Shown: positions 1 to 8,241 of the stretch, one piece after another
Position numbering within the stretch: position 1 is the first letter of the stretch
How the letters are laid out: every line of letters starts with the position of its first letter
Assembly (NCBI RefSeq): GCF_040610475.1
Contig: NZ_JBEXMJ010000015.1
Location: 1 to 64,000, forward strand
Direction of reading: 5' to 3'
DNA length: 64,000 nt
Origin: Actinopolymorpha sp. NPDC004070
Lineage (GTDB): Bacteria; Actinomycetota; Actinomycetes; Propionibacteriales; Actinopolymorphaceae
The notes under the pieces: generated by a model
Databases searched by the model: none
What the model was told of the DNA's origin: nothing
The model's input: the letters and a program-made list of their open reading frames with translations, nothing else
Position numbers and translations under genes: made by a program

Positions 1-182
1 AGCAGGATCGAGGAGAAGACCGCCCACTGCGCGAGCTCGAGCAGGGTGAGCCACCACGCCGGCCTGGTGGGGGACAGGTTGCCGAGGACCCACAGTGACT
101 CCCGGAAGAAGGACCTGCCCCACCGGGCCTGCTGGCGGACGAAGTGGTTGAAGCGCTCGGGTACGGCGGTATGCGCGATCGC
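1..182 (-). pseudogene. Fragment of a processive GT2 glycosyltransferase (polysaccharide/hyaluronan synthase type)
   Basis: Reading the minus strand from about 182 to the left edge gives an open frame with TAVPERFNHFVRQQARWGRS followed by FFRESLWVLGN. QQARW matches the QxxRW motif of membrane-bound processive family 2 glycosyltransferases, and RSFFRESLWVL matches the segment that follows it in those enzymes. The upstream part of the protein (catalytic D,D,D motifs) is absent: similarity stops near 182, where unrelated sequence begins. The C-terminal membrane part would lie beyond the window start. It is therefore a 5'-truncated remnant, or the distal part of a gene broken by the adjacent transposon debris. 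No start codon is visible. Confidence 0.5.
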
Positions 183-331
183 GTGCCGTCCTCGCCGTGG
201 CCGCCACACTCGCTCTAGCCGGCTGCAGTCCGCTGAAGGCTCACATCGAGAGTGGCGGCAAGAGCAAGGTCACCGTCACCGCAACACCGTCGAAGGGGAC
301 CGCTGCACGATCCGGTGACAGGTGGGGTTAG
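152..331 (+). pseudogene. Lipoprotein-like fragment without a start codon
   Basis: A plus-strand frame between stops near 149 and 329 encodes RAVLAVAATLALAGCSPLKA followed by a short Lys/Thr/Ser-rich tail. LALAGC is a convincing lipobox after a hydrophobic segment. No ATG, GTG or TTG precedes the hydrophobic segment in frame, and the frame ends after about 45 residues beyond the lipobox. I read it as the remains of a lipoprotein gene damaged by the rearrangement that left the IS remnant next to it. It could also be a chance frame in GC-rich DNA. Confidence 0.3.
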
Positions 332-620
332 GCAGCCTGAGTGGCTCGTGGGGCTGTGATTGTCTCGTACTCGATGGGGGTCAGCCGGTTGAGGGCGTGT
401 TGGCGTCGTCGTCGGTGGTAGGTCCGTTCGATCCAGGTCACGATCGCGATTCTGAGCTGGTCGCGGGTGTCCCAGTAGCGGGGTCCAGGACGTTGTTTGC
501 AGCAGGGCGAAGAACGATTCCATCGCGGCGTTGTCCCCTGTGGTGCCCTTGTCCGAGAACTCGCCACTGCTCGCAGCGCCACCGGACGCCGGGCCAGACT
601 TCGGTGAGGACACCGAGGAC
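328..620 (-). pseudogene. IS3-family transposase (orfB) C-terminal remnant, frameshifted
   Basis: Minus-strand pieces in three frames together give the end of an IS3-type DDE transposase: FSDKGTTGDNAAMESFFALLQ, then NNVLDP in another frame, then RYWDTRDQLRIAIVTW and ERTYHRRRRQHALNRLTP in the third, ending TAA at 328. In intact relatives these are continuous, with the last catalytic Glu in the NAAMESF segment. At least two frameshifts and loss of the N-terminal two thirds make this an inactive remnant. It marks an old insertion that probably broke the flanking fragments. No terminal inverted repeats could be recognised. From 621 to 828 I see no gene. Confidence 0.75.
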
Positions 621-802
621 CGGACCCACGCAGTATGGCTATCGGAAGGCGGGCACCGAGGCCGCCGTCATAGACGTGTTCGGCTCAGATCGGACGACCG
701 GTGCTGCGCCCTGGGGTCGTGCTCGGACCTAGTGAGTACGTCGGTCGTCTTCCGTGGTGGTTGCGGCGGGCTGCAGCGGGCGGACGGGTTGTAGCGCCCG
801 CG

Positions 803-818
803 CCTGCATATTCGCAGG
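803..818 (-). terminator. Weak hairpin downstream of tRNA-Arg
   Basis: The sequence CCTGC-ATATTC-GCAGG forms a five-base-pair stem about ten bases past the 3' end of the minus-strand tRNA gene. It is short and has no T tract, so the role as a transcription end is only a guess from position. Confidence 0.25.
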
Positions 819-828
819 TCAGAGTGGG

Positions 829-901
829 TGCGCCCGGGAGGATTCGAACCTCCGACCATCGGATTAGAAGTCCGGTGCTCTATCCGCTGAGCTACGGGCG
901 C
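829..901 (-). tRNA. tRNA-Arg (anticodon TCT)
   Basis: The minus strand folds as a full 73-base cloverleaf. The acceptor 5' strand GCGCCCG (901-895) pairs with CGGGCGC (836-830), with discriminator A at 829. The D arm contains AGCTCAGCGGATAGAGC, the anticodon loop is CTTCTAA, giving anticodon TCT (reads AGA/AGG), and the T arm is GGAGG-TTCGAAT-CCTCC. The next bases are CCC, so CCA is not encoded. AGA and AGG are rare codons in high-GC genomes. The IS3 remnant lies on its downstream side. Confidence 0.95.
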
Positions 902-1004
902 CGGTCCACGTCAGGAGTGACCGCGTTCTGCTTCGTCGCGGCAAGAGCGTAGTTGTCGTGCCGGACGCGGACAGACTAGTACCCGCCTCGGGCGTGCCGG
1001 TTTT

Positions 1005-1040
1005 CTGTCCACAGGTCGGGGTTCGGCGACTTTGTCCACA
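1005..1040 (+). promoter_or_regulatory. Two DnaA-box-like sites upstream of ssb
   Basis: CTGTCCACA at 1005-1013 and TTGTCCACA at 1032-1040 lie in the same orientation 27 bases apart. TTGTCCACA is the preferred DnaA box of high-GC actinobacteria; the first copy differs at one base. They sit 80-110 bases upstream of the single-strand binding protein gene. A regulatory link to DnaA is inference from sequence and position. Confidence 0.4.
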
Positions 1041-1117
1041 GGCGGGATTTCGGCGGGCTGATCCGCCGGCGATCCGGGCCAAGGTGGTGACCACAGATCA
1101 CGAAGAAGGGTCGCCCC

Positions 1118-1738
1118 ATGAACGAGACGATGATCACCATCGCCGGCAACGTCGCCACCGAGCTGCGCTTCGTCCGCTCAGATCGCGGCACGTCGCTCGT
1201 GTCCTTCCGGCTCGCATCGACGCCGCGGCGGTACGACCGCAACCAGGGCGGCTGGGTCGATGGCCATACGACGTATGTCACGGTCGTCTGCTGGCGCACC
1301 CTCGCCGAGAACGTCGCCGGCAGCCTCCACAAGGGGGACCCGGTGGTCGTCTTCGGCCGCCTCCGAGTGGAGAACTGGGAGCGCGAGGGGAAGACGGGCA
1401 CGACCGTCGAGGTCGAGGCCCAGTCGCTCGGTCACGATCTGTCACGGGGAACCTCGGCTTTCCGGCGGACCCGCCGTGAGCAGCAGCGGGAGGTCACCTC
1501 CGACACCTCGCTGGCCGAGGAGCTGGCCAGGAGCTGGGACATCGGCGAGGCCGCCGACGGCTCCGCCGCTGCCGGCGAGGATGCGACACCAGGCGACACC
1601 GACCGCCCGGACGGGCGTACAGACGTCGGCGTCGATCACACCGAGGACGGCGCGATGCCCACGCGCCGGCGCGGCAACGGCCAAAGCCCCCTGGCCAACG
1701 CCGACGCCTCGGACGGCGCCGATCGGCGGGCTGCCTGA
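1118..1738 (+). CDS. ssb: Single-stranded DNA-binding protein
   Basis: The product is a 206-residue SSB that binds single-stranded DNA during replication, recombination and repair. The N-terminal OB fold (about residues 1-110) is clear: METMITIAGNV-type start, LRFVRSDRGTSLVSFRLAST, WVDGHTTYVTVVCWRTLAENV and a GDPVVVFGRLRVENWE strand. The rest is a long acidic, low-complexity tail. The canonical DDDIPF-type C-terminal tip is absent; the protein ends DGADRRAA. It is therefore likely the auxiliary SSB paralogue found next to ettA in actinobacteria (as Rv2478c), not the replication SSB of the rpsF operon. The ATG follows GAAGAAGGG. A terminator follows directly. Confidence 0.9.
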   Translation: MNETMITIAGNVATELRFVRSDRGTSLVSFRLASTPRRYDRNQGGWVDGHTTYVTVVCWRTLAENVAGSLHKGDPVVVFGRLRVENWEREGKTGTTVEVEAQSLGHDLSRGTSAFRRTRREQQREVTSDTSLAEELARSWDIGEAADGSAAAGEDATPGDTDRPDGRTDVGVDHTEDGAMPTRRRGNGQSPLANADASDGADRRAA

Positions 1739-1739
1739 C

Positions 1740-1766
1740 AAGCCCGCCAGCAGAGAGCGCGGGCTT
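1740..1766 (+). terminator. Hairpin terminator after ssb
   Basis: AAGCCCGC (1740-1747) and GCGGGCTT (1759-1766) form an eight-base-pair stem with an 11-base loop, starting one base after the ssb stop codon. No strong T run follows. Confidence 0.55.
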
Positions 1767-1930
1767 CCCTGAGTGCCCGCCTCTCCAGCTGCCGGGCGGC
1801 GACCTCGGCTGCGGTGTAACCCACCCCCACCGCGGACGTGCCCCCGGACGCCGCCCGGCAGCACCCCCACGTCGTCGATGTTGCAGGATGGTTGTTGTCT
1901 TGTTTGCCCCCGACCCCGAGGTGGAATCGC

Positions 1931-3613
<1,683 letters not shown>

Positions 3614-3786
3614 GCATTGAGGGAGTCGGCCCGTCACCCGGTGGGTGGCGGCCCGTCGCCTGGTCGGGGAGGGCCGGCAGCGGACCAGGCGTGATCACGG
3701 GCGCGTCGGTCCCCGCGCAGGTGGCGGCGGCCGAAGGGGTAAGCGGCGACCGGCGCCTGGTCGACTGAGTGTCCGCGCGAGCGGGC

Positions 3787-4359
3787 TCAGTCGGCAGTCG
3801 ACAGCTCTGGGGTGGCAGGTGCGTTGGCATCGGCCACCCCGTTGTCGTTCTCTTCGCCCGGGCATCCCGCCACGAGATCGCCTGCGCGGTCACGCCTACC
3901 GGTCAGTGCCGCCGTGTTGCGGGCGCTCACCGCGGCGAACACCCGGCCTAGCGCGGCAAGATCTTCCTCGCTCACCAGGTCGATCAGCCCGTCGCGCACA
4001 CCTGCCACATGGTGCGGGGCGGTCTCCACCAGCCGGGCGTACCCCGCATCCGTGAGTCGAGCCAGGACACCCCTCCGATCGGACGGGCAGGCCTCGCGCT
4101 CGACCAGGCCGGCGGCCTCCATCCGGGCGATGGTGTGCGTGAGCCGGCTACGGGAGTGATGCACCGACTGCGCCAGCTCGGCCATCCGGAGGGTGCGCTC
4201 TGGCGACTCCGACAGCCGGACCAAGATCTCGTACTCCGGCATCGACAGCCCCAGGGCCCGTAGATCACGGTCGATGCGCTCCATCAACTGCGCGCTCCCG
4301 AGGAGGTAGGCGCGCCAGGCTCGCTGCTGCTCAGCGCTGAGCCAGTTCGTTGATCCCAT
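3787..4359 (-). CDS. MarR-family transcriptional regulator
   Basis: The product is a 190-residue winged-helix regulator of the MarR family. SMPEYEILVRLSESPERTLR, MAELAQSVHHSRSRLTHTIA and RMEAAGLVEREACPSDRRGV form the HTH and wing, with the D-R-R-G of the wing tip. A polar tail of about 40 residues follows. The gene is divergent from the YceI-like gene at 4458, and the 98 bases between them contain two inverted repeats, so it probably represses yceI and itself. The ATG at 4359 is chosen because the next upstream ATG (4395) would begin inside the palindrome at 4376-4395. No strong ribosome-binding site supports either start. The inducer is unknown. Confidence 0.85.
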   Translation of the reverse strand: MGSTNWLSAEQQRAWRAYLLGSAQLMERIDRDLRALGLSMPEYEILVRLSESPERTLRMAELAQSVHHSRSRLTHTIARMEAAGLVEREACPSDRRGVLARLTDAGYARLVETAPHHVAGVRDGLIDLVSEEDLAALGRVFAAVSARNTAALTGRRDRAGDLVAGCPGEENDNGVADANAPATPELSTAD

Positions 4360-4375
4360 GCATTCAGCATACTCG

Positions 4376-4395
4376 ATGGTTGACAGTTCAACCAT
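4376..4395. promoter_or_regulatory. Perfect inverted repeat, probable MarR operator
   Basis: ATGGTTGA-CAGT-TCAACCAT is a perfect 8+8 palindrome with a four-base spacer between the divergent marR and yceI genes. It contains a TTGACA hexamer (4380-4385), so a bound repressor would cover a -35 element reading toward yceI. MarR dimers typically bind palindromes of this size. Confidence 0.65.
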
Positions 4396-4420
4396 AGTGC
4401 TGGCACCATGGCGTACGTAC

Positions 4421-4435
4421 GAAGGTTTAACCTTC
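4421..4435. promoter_or_regulatory. Second inverted repeat upstream of yceI
   Basis: GAAGGT-TTA-ACCTTC is a perfect palindrome 22 bases upstream of the yceI start. Its half-site differs from that of the 4376 palindrome but shares the TTAACC/TTGAAC flavour, so it may be a second, weaker MarR site. Confidence 0.4.
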
Positions 4436-4457
4436 AACATACTGCTGTGGAGGCACC

Positions 4458-5009
4458 ATGAGCACCCTGACGACCCCGCCCGAGCTGACTGCCGGAACCT
4501 GGACGATCGACCCGGTTCACTCCGAGGTGGGCTTCACCGTCCGTCACCTCATGACCAAGGTGCGTGGCTCGTTCCGCGACTTCGAGGGAAGCCTCGAGAT
4601 CGCCGACGACGCGGCCGCGTCCAAGGTCAACGTGCAGGTCCAGCTGGCCTCGATCGACACCGGAAACCAGCAGCGCGACGATCACGTCCGCTCCGGTGAC
4701 TTCTTCGACATCGAGAAGTTCCCGGCGATGACCTTCGTGTCCACCGGCGTCCGCCCGCACGCCGACGGTTTCGTCCTGGTAGGCGACCTCACGATCAAGG
4801 ACGTGACCAAGCAGGTCGAGCTGGTCGGTGAGTTCCTCGGTGTCGAGGACGACGCCTACGGCAACACCCGCGCCGGGTTCGACGCCAGCACGACCATCAA
4901 CCGCAAGGACTTCGGCGTCGACGCCAACGTCCCGCTCGGCGGCGAGAAGTTCCTGATCGGCAATGACATCGCCGTCCAGCTCTCGGTCCAGGCGATCCTG
5001 CAGAAGTAA
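4458..5009 (+). CDS. YceI-like lipocalin-fold protein
   Basis: A 183-residue YceI-domain protein. YceI proteins form a beta-barrel that holds polyisoprenoid or other long amphipathic chains; the physiological ligand in actinobacteria is not established. Diagnostic motifs are GTWTIDPVHSEVGFTVRHLM at the N terminus, the repeated GSFRDFEGSLEI strand, NQQRDDHVRSGDFFDIEKFP, and DFGVDANVPLGGEKFLIGND near the end. There is no signal peptide, so this is a cytoplasmic member. The ATG follows TGGAGG. Divergent MarR control is likely. A strong hairpin follows the stop codon. Confidence 0.9.
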   Translation: MSTLTTPPELTAGTWTIDPVHSEVGFTVRHLMTKVRGSFRDFEGSLEIADDAAASKVNVQVQLASIDTGNQQRDDHVRSGDFFDIEKFPAMTFVSTGVRPHADGFVLVGDLTIKDVTKQVELVGEFLGVEDDAYGNTRAGFDASTTINRKDFGVDANVPLGGEKFLIGNDIAVQLSVQAILQK

Positions 5010-5038
5010 GCAAGACGCGTACGCCCACGGCAGCAGCG

Positions 5039-5067
5039 GGGTGGCTCGAGCATCGCTCGAGCCACCC
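5039..5067 (+). terminator. Hairpin terminator after the yceI-like gene
   Basis: GGGTGGCTCGAG (5039-5050) and CTCGAGCCACCC (5056-5067) form a perfect 12-base-pair stem with loop CATCG. It lacks a long T tract, as is common for actinobacterial terminators. Confidence 0.7.
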
Positions 5068-5196
5068 GTTGCGCATCTTCGCTGCCTGTGGGCCCCGATG
5101 TACTGCGTGACCGCGCGGGGAGTTCGGCAGCTGCGAGCAGCTCGGCGCGCGGACCGGGCCGAGCCGGGCGGTAGGCGGCCTGAGAGGATCGCCACC

Positions 5197-5619
5197 GTGA
5201 GTCGCTTCGTCTTCCGCTGCCCGCTGCGCTGGTCCGACATGGACGCTTACGGGCACGTCAACAACGTGGTCTACCTCCGCTACCTGGAGGAGGCGCGGGT
5301 CGCGATGTTCTTCGAGGGCGCGCGTACCGCCGGGGTGAGCACGTTCGAGGGGGAGCTGGTCGTCGTCCGGCACGAGATCGACTACCGCCGCCCGCTGGTG
5401 TTCCTGCCGGAGCCGATCGAAGTCGAGACCTGGGTGACCGACATTCGGAACTCGTCCTGCTCGCTGCGCTACGAGGTCAGGAACAACGACGTCGTGTACG
5501 CCGAGGCGCGCAGCGTGCTCGCCGCCTACGACGCGAAGGCCGGACACGCCCGCCGGCTGACTGACCCCGAGCGCGCCTGGCTGGAGAAGTTCCGCGACGA
5601 CGCCGCGCCGACGGCGTGA
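5197..5619 (+). CDS. Hotdog-fold acyl-CoA thioesterase (4HBT/YbgC-like)
   Basis: A 140-residue hotdog-fold thioesterase. RWSDMDAYGHVNNVVYLRYL matches the active-site segment of the 4-hydroxybenzoyl-CoA/YbgC group, including the D-x-x-G-H-V-N-N core with the catalytic Asp, and HEIDYRRPLVF is the following conserved strand. It would hydrolyse a cytoplasmic acyl-CoA; the substrate is unknown. The GTG at 5197 is the start that leaves a normal-length protein; longer in-frame extensions run through the preceding terminator and look non-coding. Its position between ettA and glbO matches Rv2475c in M. tuberculosis. Confidence 0.85.
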   Translation: MSRFVFRCPLRWSDMDAYGHVNNVVYLRYLEEARVAMFFEGARTAGVSTFEGELVVVRHEIDYRRPLVFLPEPIEVETWVTDIRNSSCSLRYEVRNNDVVYAEARSVLAAYDAKAGHARRLTDPERAWLEKFRDDAAPTA

Positions 5620-5807
5620 TCCCGGACGGCAGCTGAACGCGTACGCCGAGACGCAGGGGGCTGCCCTGCACCGGCCGCGTCGCTCCGCAGCCGGGACCGC
5701 GCGGAAGGCGGCGAACCGCCGGTACCGCCGCGGAGCGAGAGTACGCAAGGCCCGGGTAGCTTGCCGCGGCCGCACGCGAACCCTGCCAGGTCGGCTGCGG
5801 GGCTGAC

Positions 5808-6464
5808 CTAGGCCGGCTCGACCTCCGCGCGAGCCGTGTCGCCGCCGCGGCGCTTCTGCTTCACGTCGACCCCGCCCCAGAACGCGAACCCGGTGACGCG
5901 GACGACCGGCCTGCCGTCCTGCGGGTCGGAGTGCTGGGAGGTGCCGTCGAAGCCGCCCATGATCCCCACGCCGTCGATGGTCACCGTGACGTCATCGGGG
6001 ACGACGATCTCGATACCGCCCATCACCGCGAAGGCGCGAATCGTCGTCTCCCGCTGGGTGAACCGCGCCTCACGTAGGTCGAGCTGGACGCCGCCCATCA
6101 TGGCGAACGCGGTGTAGTCGGGCGGCACCAGCCACGCACCGCGCCTGGTGGCCCCCGACAGCACCGCGATCGAGAACGACTGCCCGGCCGCACCGCCGGT
6201 GATCCGCGAGTCCGGCCCCGTCGGCGCCGCGGCCGCCCGTGGCGGTTGCTGGACCGTCGACCCCACGCCGGGCAGGTCGGTGGTGAAACGTTCGAGCTCG
6301 GCGTAGGTCTTGGCCGCGTAGACGCCCTCGAGTCGCTCGTCGAGTTCTTCCAGGGTGAGGCGGCCCTCCCCGGCGGCGTCGCGGAGGACGTCGGCGACAC
6401 GCTGCCGGTCGGCGTCCGAGGCCCGCAGGTGGCTCGGGCCGGTGGGTTCGGGAAGCTGGCTCAC
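5808..6464 (-). CDS. DUF1707 and LiaF-like domain protein
   Basis: A 218-residue protein with an N-terminal DUF1707 (SHOCT-like) domain, about residues 8-65: LRASDADRQRVADVLRDAAG followed by EGRLTLEELDERL and AKTYAELERFTTDLP. A C-terminal beta-helical LiaF-like domain (about 95-210) has repeating GG turns (AMMGGVQLDLREA, AVMGGIEIVVPDDV, GIMGGFDG). There is no obvious transmembrane segment. Such proteins are common in actinobacteria and are tentatively linked to envelope-stress sensing through the LiaF resemblance. Their exact role is unknown. It is convergent with the thioesterase gene; 5620-5807 between them shows no gene. Confidence 0.8.
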   Translation of the reverse strand: MSQLPEPTGPSHLRASDADRQRVADVLRDAAGEGRLTLEELDERLEGVYAAKTYAELERFTTDLPGVGSTVQQPPRAAAAPTGPDSRITGGAAGQSFSIAVLSGATRRGAWLVPPDYTAFAMMGGVQLDLREARFTQRETTIRAFAVMGGIEIVVPDDVTVTIDGVGIMGGFDGTSQHSDPQDGRPVVRVTGFAFWGGVDVKQKRRGGDTARAEVEPA

Positions 6465-6590
6465 GGCGCAAGTTTAGGGTCTGCTCCGCCGATCATGCGC
6501 GACAAATGACCGCGCGGCAGAGTCCGGACGCCGTGCGTCCGGGGGCCGACCTTGCCTTGCCACCCGCCGTTACGCTGGTCTACGTTCCGA

Positions 6591-6602
6591 GCAAGCGCTT
6601 AC
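6591..6602. promoter_or_regulatory. LacI-family operator-like palindrome
   Basis: GCAAGCGCTTAC contains the AAGCGCTT core typical of LacI/GalR/CebR operators in actinobacterial sugar genes. It lies about 140 bases upstream of the Gfo/Idh/MocA gene at 6742. No LacI regulator gene is in the window, so the link is inference. Confidence 0.3.
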
Positions 6603-6741
6603 CCGCCTGTCCGACCGCTCCGCCGCGAAGGTCGGCTGCCCGAGGTTGGCGGGAGCGCCGTCCGACACTGGATCCAGGTCGCGGAGCAGTTGCCTGAACA
6701 CAGCAGTAGCCGCAGGTGCAGATCGCCGAGAGGGAGTCTCG

Positions 6742-8187
6742 ATGACCACGGAGCAACCGTCCACCCAGGAGAGTGCCGTCGACGCCGGAACCGCCCTGGC
6801 CGGGTCCGGCAGCGGACGGACCCGATACGCAGTGGTCGGCTTGGGGTCGCGCTCGCGGATGTTCACCACCGCACTGCTCACCGAGTACCGGGACCGCGGC
6901 GAACTGGTCGCGCTGTGCGACCCGAACGAGACGCGGATGAGCTACCACAACAAGTCGTTCGCCGACGCCCACGGCACCGAGCCGATCCCGACGTACCGTC
7001 CGGACGAGTTCGTCTCGATGCTCGCCGAACAGCGGGTGGACGTGGTGATCGTGACGTCGATGGACCGTACGCACGACCACTACATCGTCACGGCGATGGA
7101 GAACGGCTGCGACGTCATCAGCGAGAAGCCGCTGACCACGGACGCGGACAAGTGCCAACGCATCCTTGACACCCAGGCGCGCACCGGCCGCAAGCTGACC
7201 GTCTCGTTCAACTACCGCTACGCGCCGCGCAACTCCGCGGTCAAGGAGCTCATCCAGTCCGGTGCCATCGGCGACGTGCTGTCCGTCCACTTCGAGTGGG
7301 TGCTGGACACCAAGCACGGAGCGGACTACTTCCGCCGCTGGCACCGTGACAAGCGCAACTCCGGCGGGCTGATGATCCACAAGGCCAGCCACCACTTCGA
7401 CCTGGTCAACTGGTGGCTGGGCGAGACCCCGAAGACGGTCTTCGGCTTCGGTGACCTCCGGTTCTACGGCCGGGACAACGCCGAGAGCCGCGGCGAGGCC
7501 CCGCGCCCCTACCGCAGCCACGGCAGCCCCGACCTGGAATCGGACCCGTGGGCCATCGACCTCGCCGGAGAGCCGACGCTGCGTGCGCTCTACCTCGACG
7601 CCGAGCACGAGGACGGCTACATCCGCGACCGCAGCGTCTTCACCGACGGCATCAGCATCGAGGATGACATGGCGGTGCTGGTGAAGTACCGCTCCGGCGC
7701 GACCCTCAGCTACCACCTCACGGCGTACTCGCCCTGGGAGGGCTACCGCGTCATGTTCAACGGCACCAAGGGCCGACTCGAACTCGACGTGGAGGAACGC
7801 TCCTACGTCAGCGGCGCCGCGCAGGACCCGAACAAGCCGGGCGGCGGCGCCGACGACACCGACCCCACGAACCCCGAGCAGAGTGCCGACAGGCCGCCGG
7901 CCACGCCGATCGACGCCGCTCGGCTGACGCTGCGTCCGTTGTGGGACGTGCCCCGCCGGGTCGAGGTCGAGGAGGGCAGCGGCGGTCACGGCGGCGGCGA
8001 CCGGCGGCTGCTGAACGACCTGCTCGGCGACGCAGAGGCCGACCCGCTGGGCCGAGCGGCGACGCACGTCGACGGTGCGTACGCGATGCTCGTCGGCGCG
8101 GCCGCCAACCGTTCGTTCGCCACCGGAGGTCCGGTCGAGATCGCCGACCTGGTGGCGTTCCCCGGCGGCGGAGCAGAGTCCAGGTAA
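6742..8187 (+). CDS. Gfo/Idh/MocA-family oxidoreductase
   Basis: A 481-residue NAD(P)-dependent dehydrogenase-like protein. The N-terminal Rossmann fold has TRYAVVGLGSRSRMFTTALL, and the family EKP motif appears as CDVISEKPLTTDADKCQ with the usual nicotinamide-proximal Lys. The C-terminal domain contains LMIHKASHHFDLVNWWLGET, the family's GGGxxxDxGxH-type segment, here with KASHHFD. It is longer than typical members (330-400), owing to an insert near residues 250-320 and a Pro/Asp-rich stretch near 375-400. The start is the ATG after GAGAGGGAG. It probably oxidises or isomerises a sugar or inositol. It faces the GH95 gene, suggesting a shared role in fucoside or plant-glycan use, but the substrate is unknown. 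Confidence 0.85.
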   Translation: MTTEQPSTQESAVDAGTALAGSGSGRTRYAVVGLGSRSRMFTTALLTEYRDRGELVALCDPNETRMSYHNKSFADAHGTEPIPTYRPDEFVSMLAEQRVDVVIVTSMDRTHDHYIVTAMENGCDVISEKPLTTDADKCQRILDTQARTGRKLTVSFNYRYAPRNSAVKELIQSGAIGDVLSVHFEWVLDTKHGADYFRRWHRDKRNSGGLMIHKASHHFDLVNWWLGETPKTVFGFGDLRFYGRDNAESRGEAPRPYRSHGSPDLESDPWAIDLAGEPTLRALYLDAEHEDGYIRDRSVFTDGISIEDDMAVLVKYRSGATLSYHLTAYSPWEGYRVMFNGTKGRLELDVEERSYVSGAAQDPNKPGGGADDTDPTNPEQSADRPPATPIDAARLTLRPLWDVPRRVEVEEGSGGHGGGDRRLLNDLLGDAEADPLGRAATHVDGAYAMLVGAAANRSFATGGPVEIADLVAFPGGGAESR

Positions 8188-8211
8188 CGAGCACGACGGA
8201 CACCTCGCGCG

Positions 8212-8241
8212 CTGCGGGCCGGCTCAACCTCCGGCCCGCAG
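8212..8241. terminator. Bidirectional hairpin between convergent gfo and GH95 genes
   Basis: CTGCGGGCCGG (8212-8222) pairs with CCGGCCCGCAG (8231-8241) around loop CTCAACCT. It lies 24 bases after the oxidoreductase stop and overlaps the last codons of the convergent GH95 gene, so it could end both transcripts. Confidence 0.6.

Noticed and set aside
46..318. A 90-residue plus-strand frame at the left edge
   Set aside because: It is antisense to the GT2 fragment and has no convincing protein features; the lipobox segment lies in a different frame.
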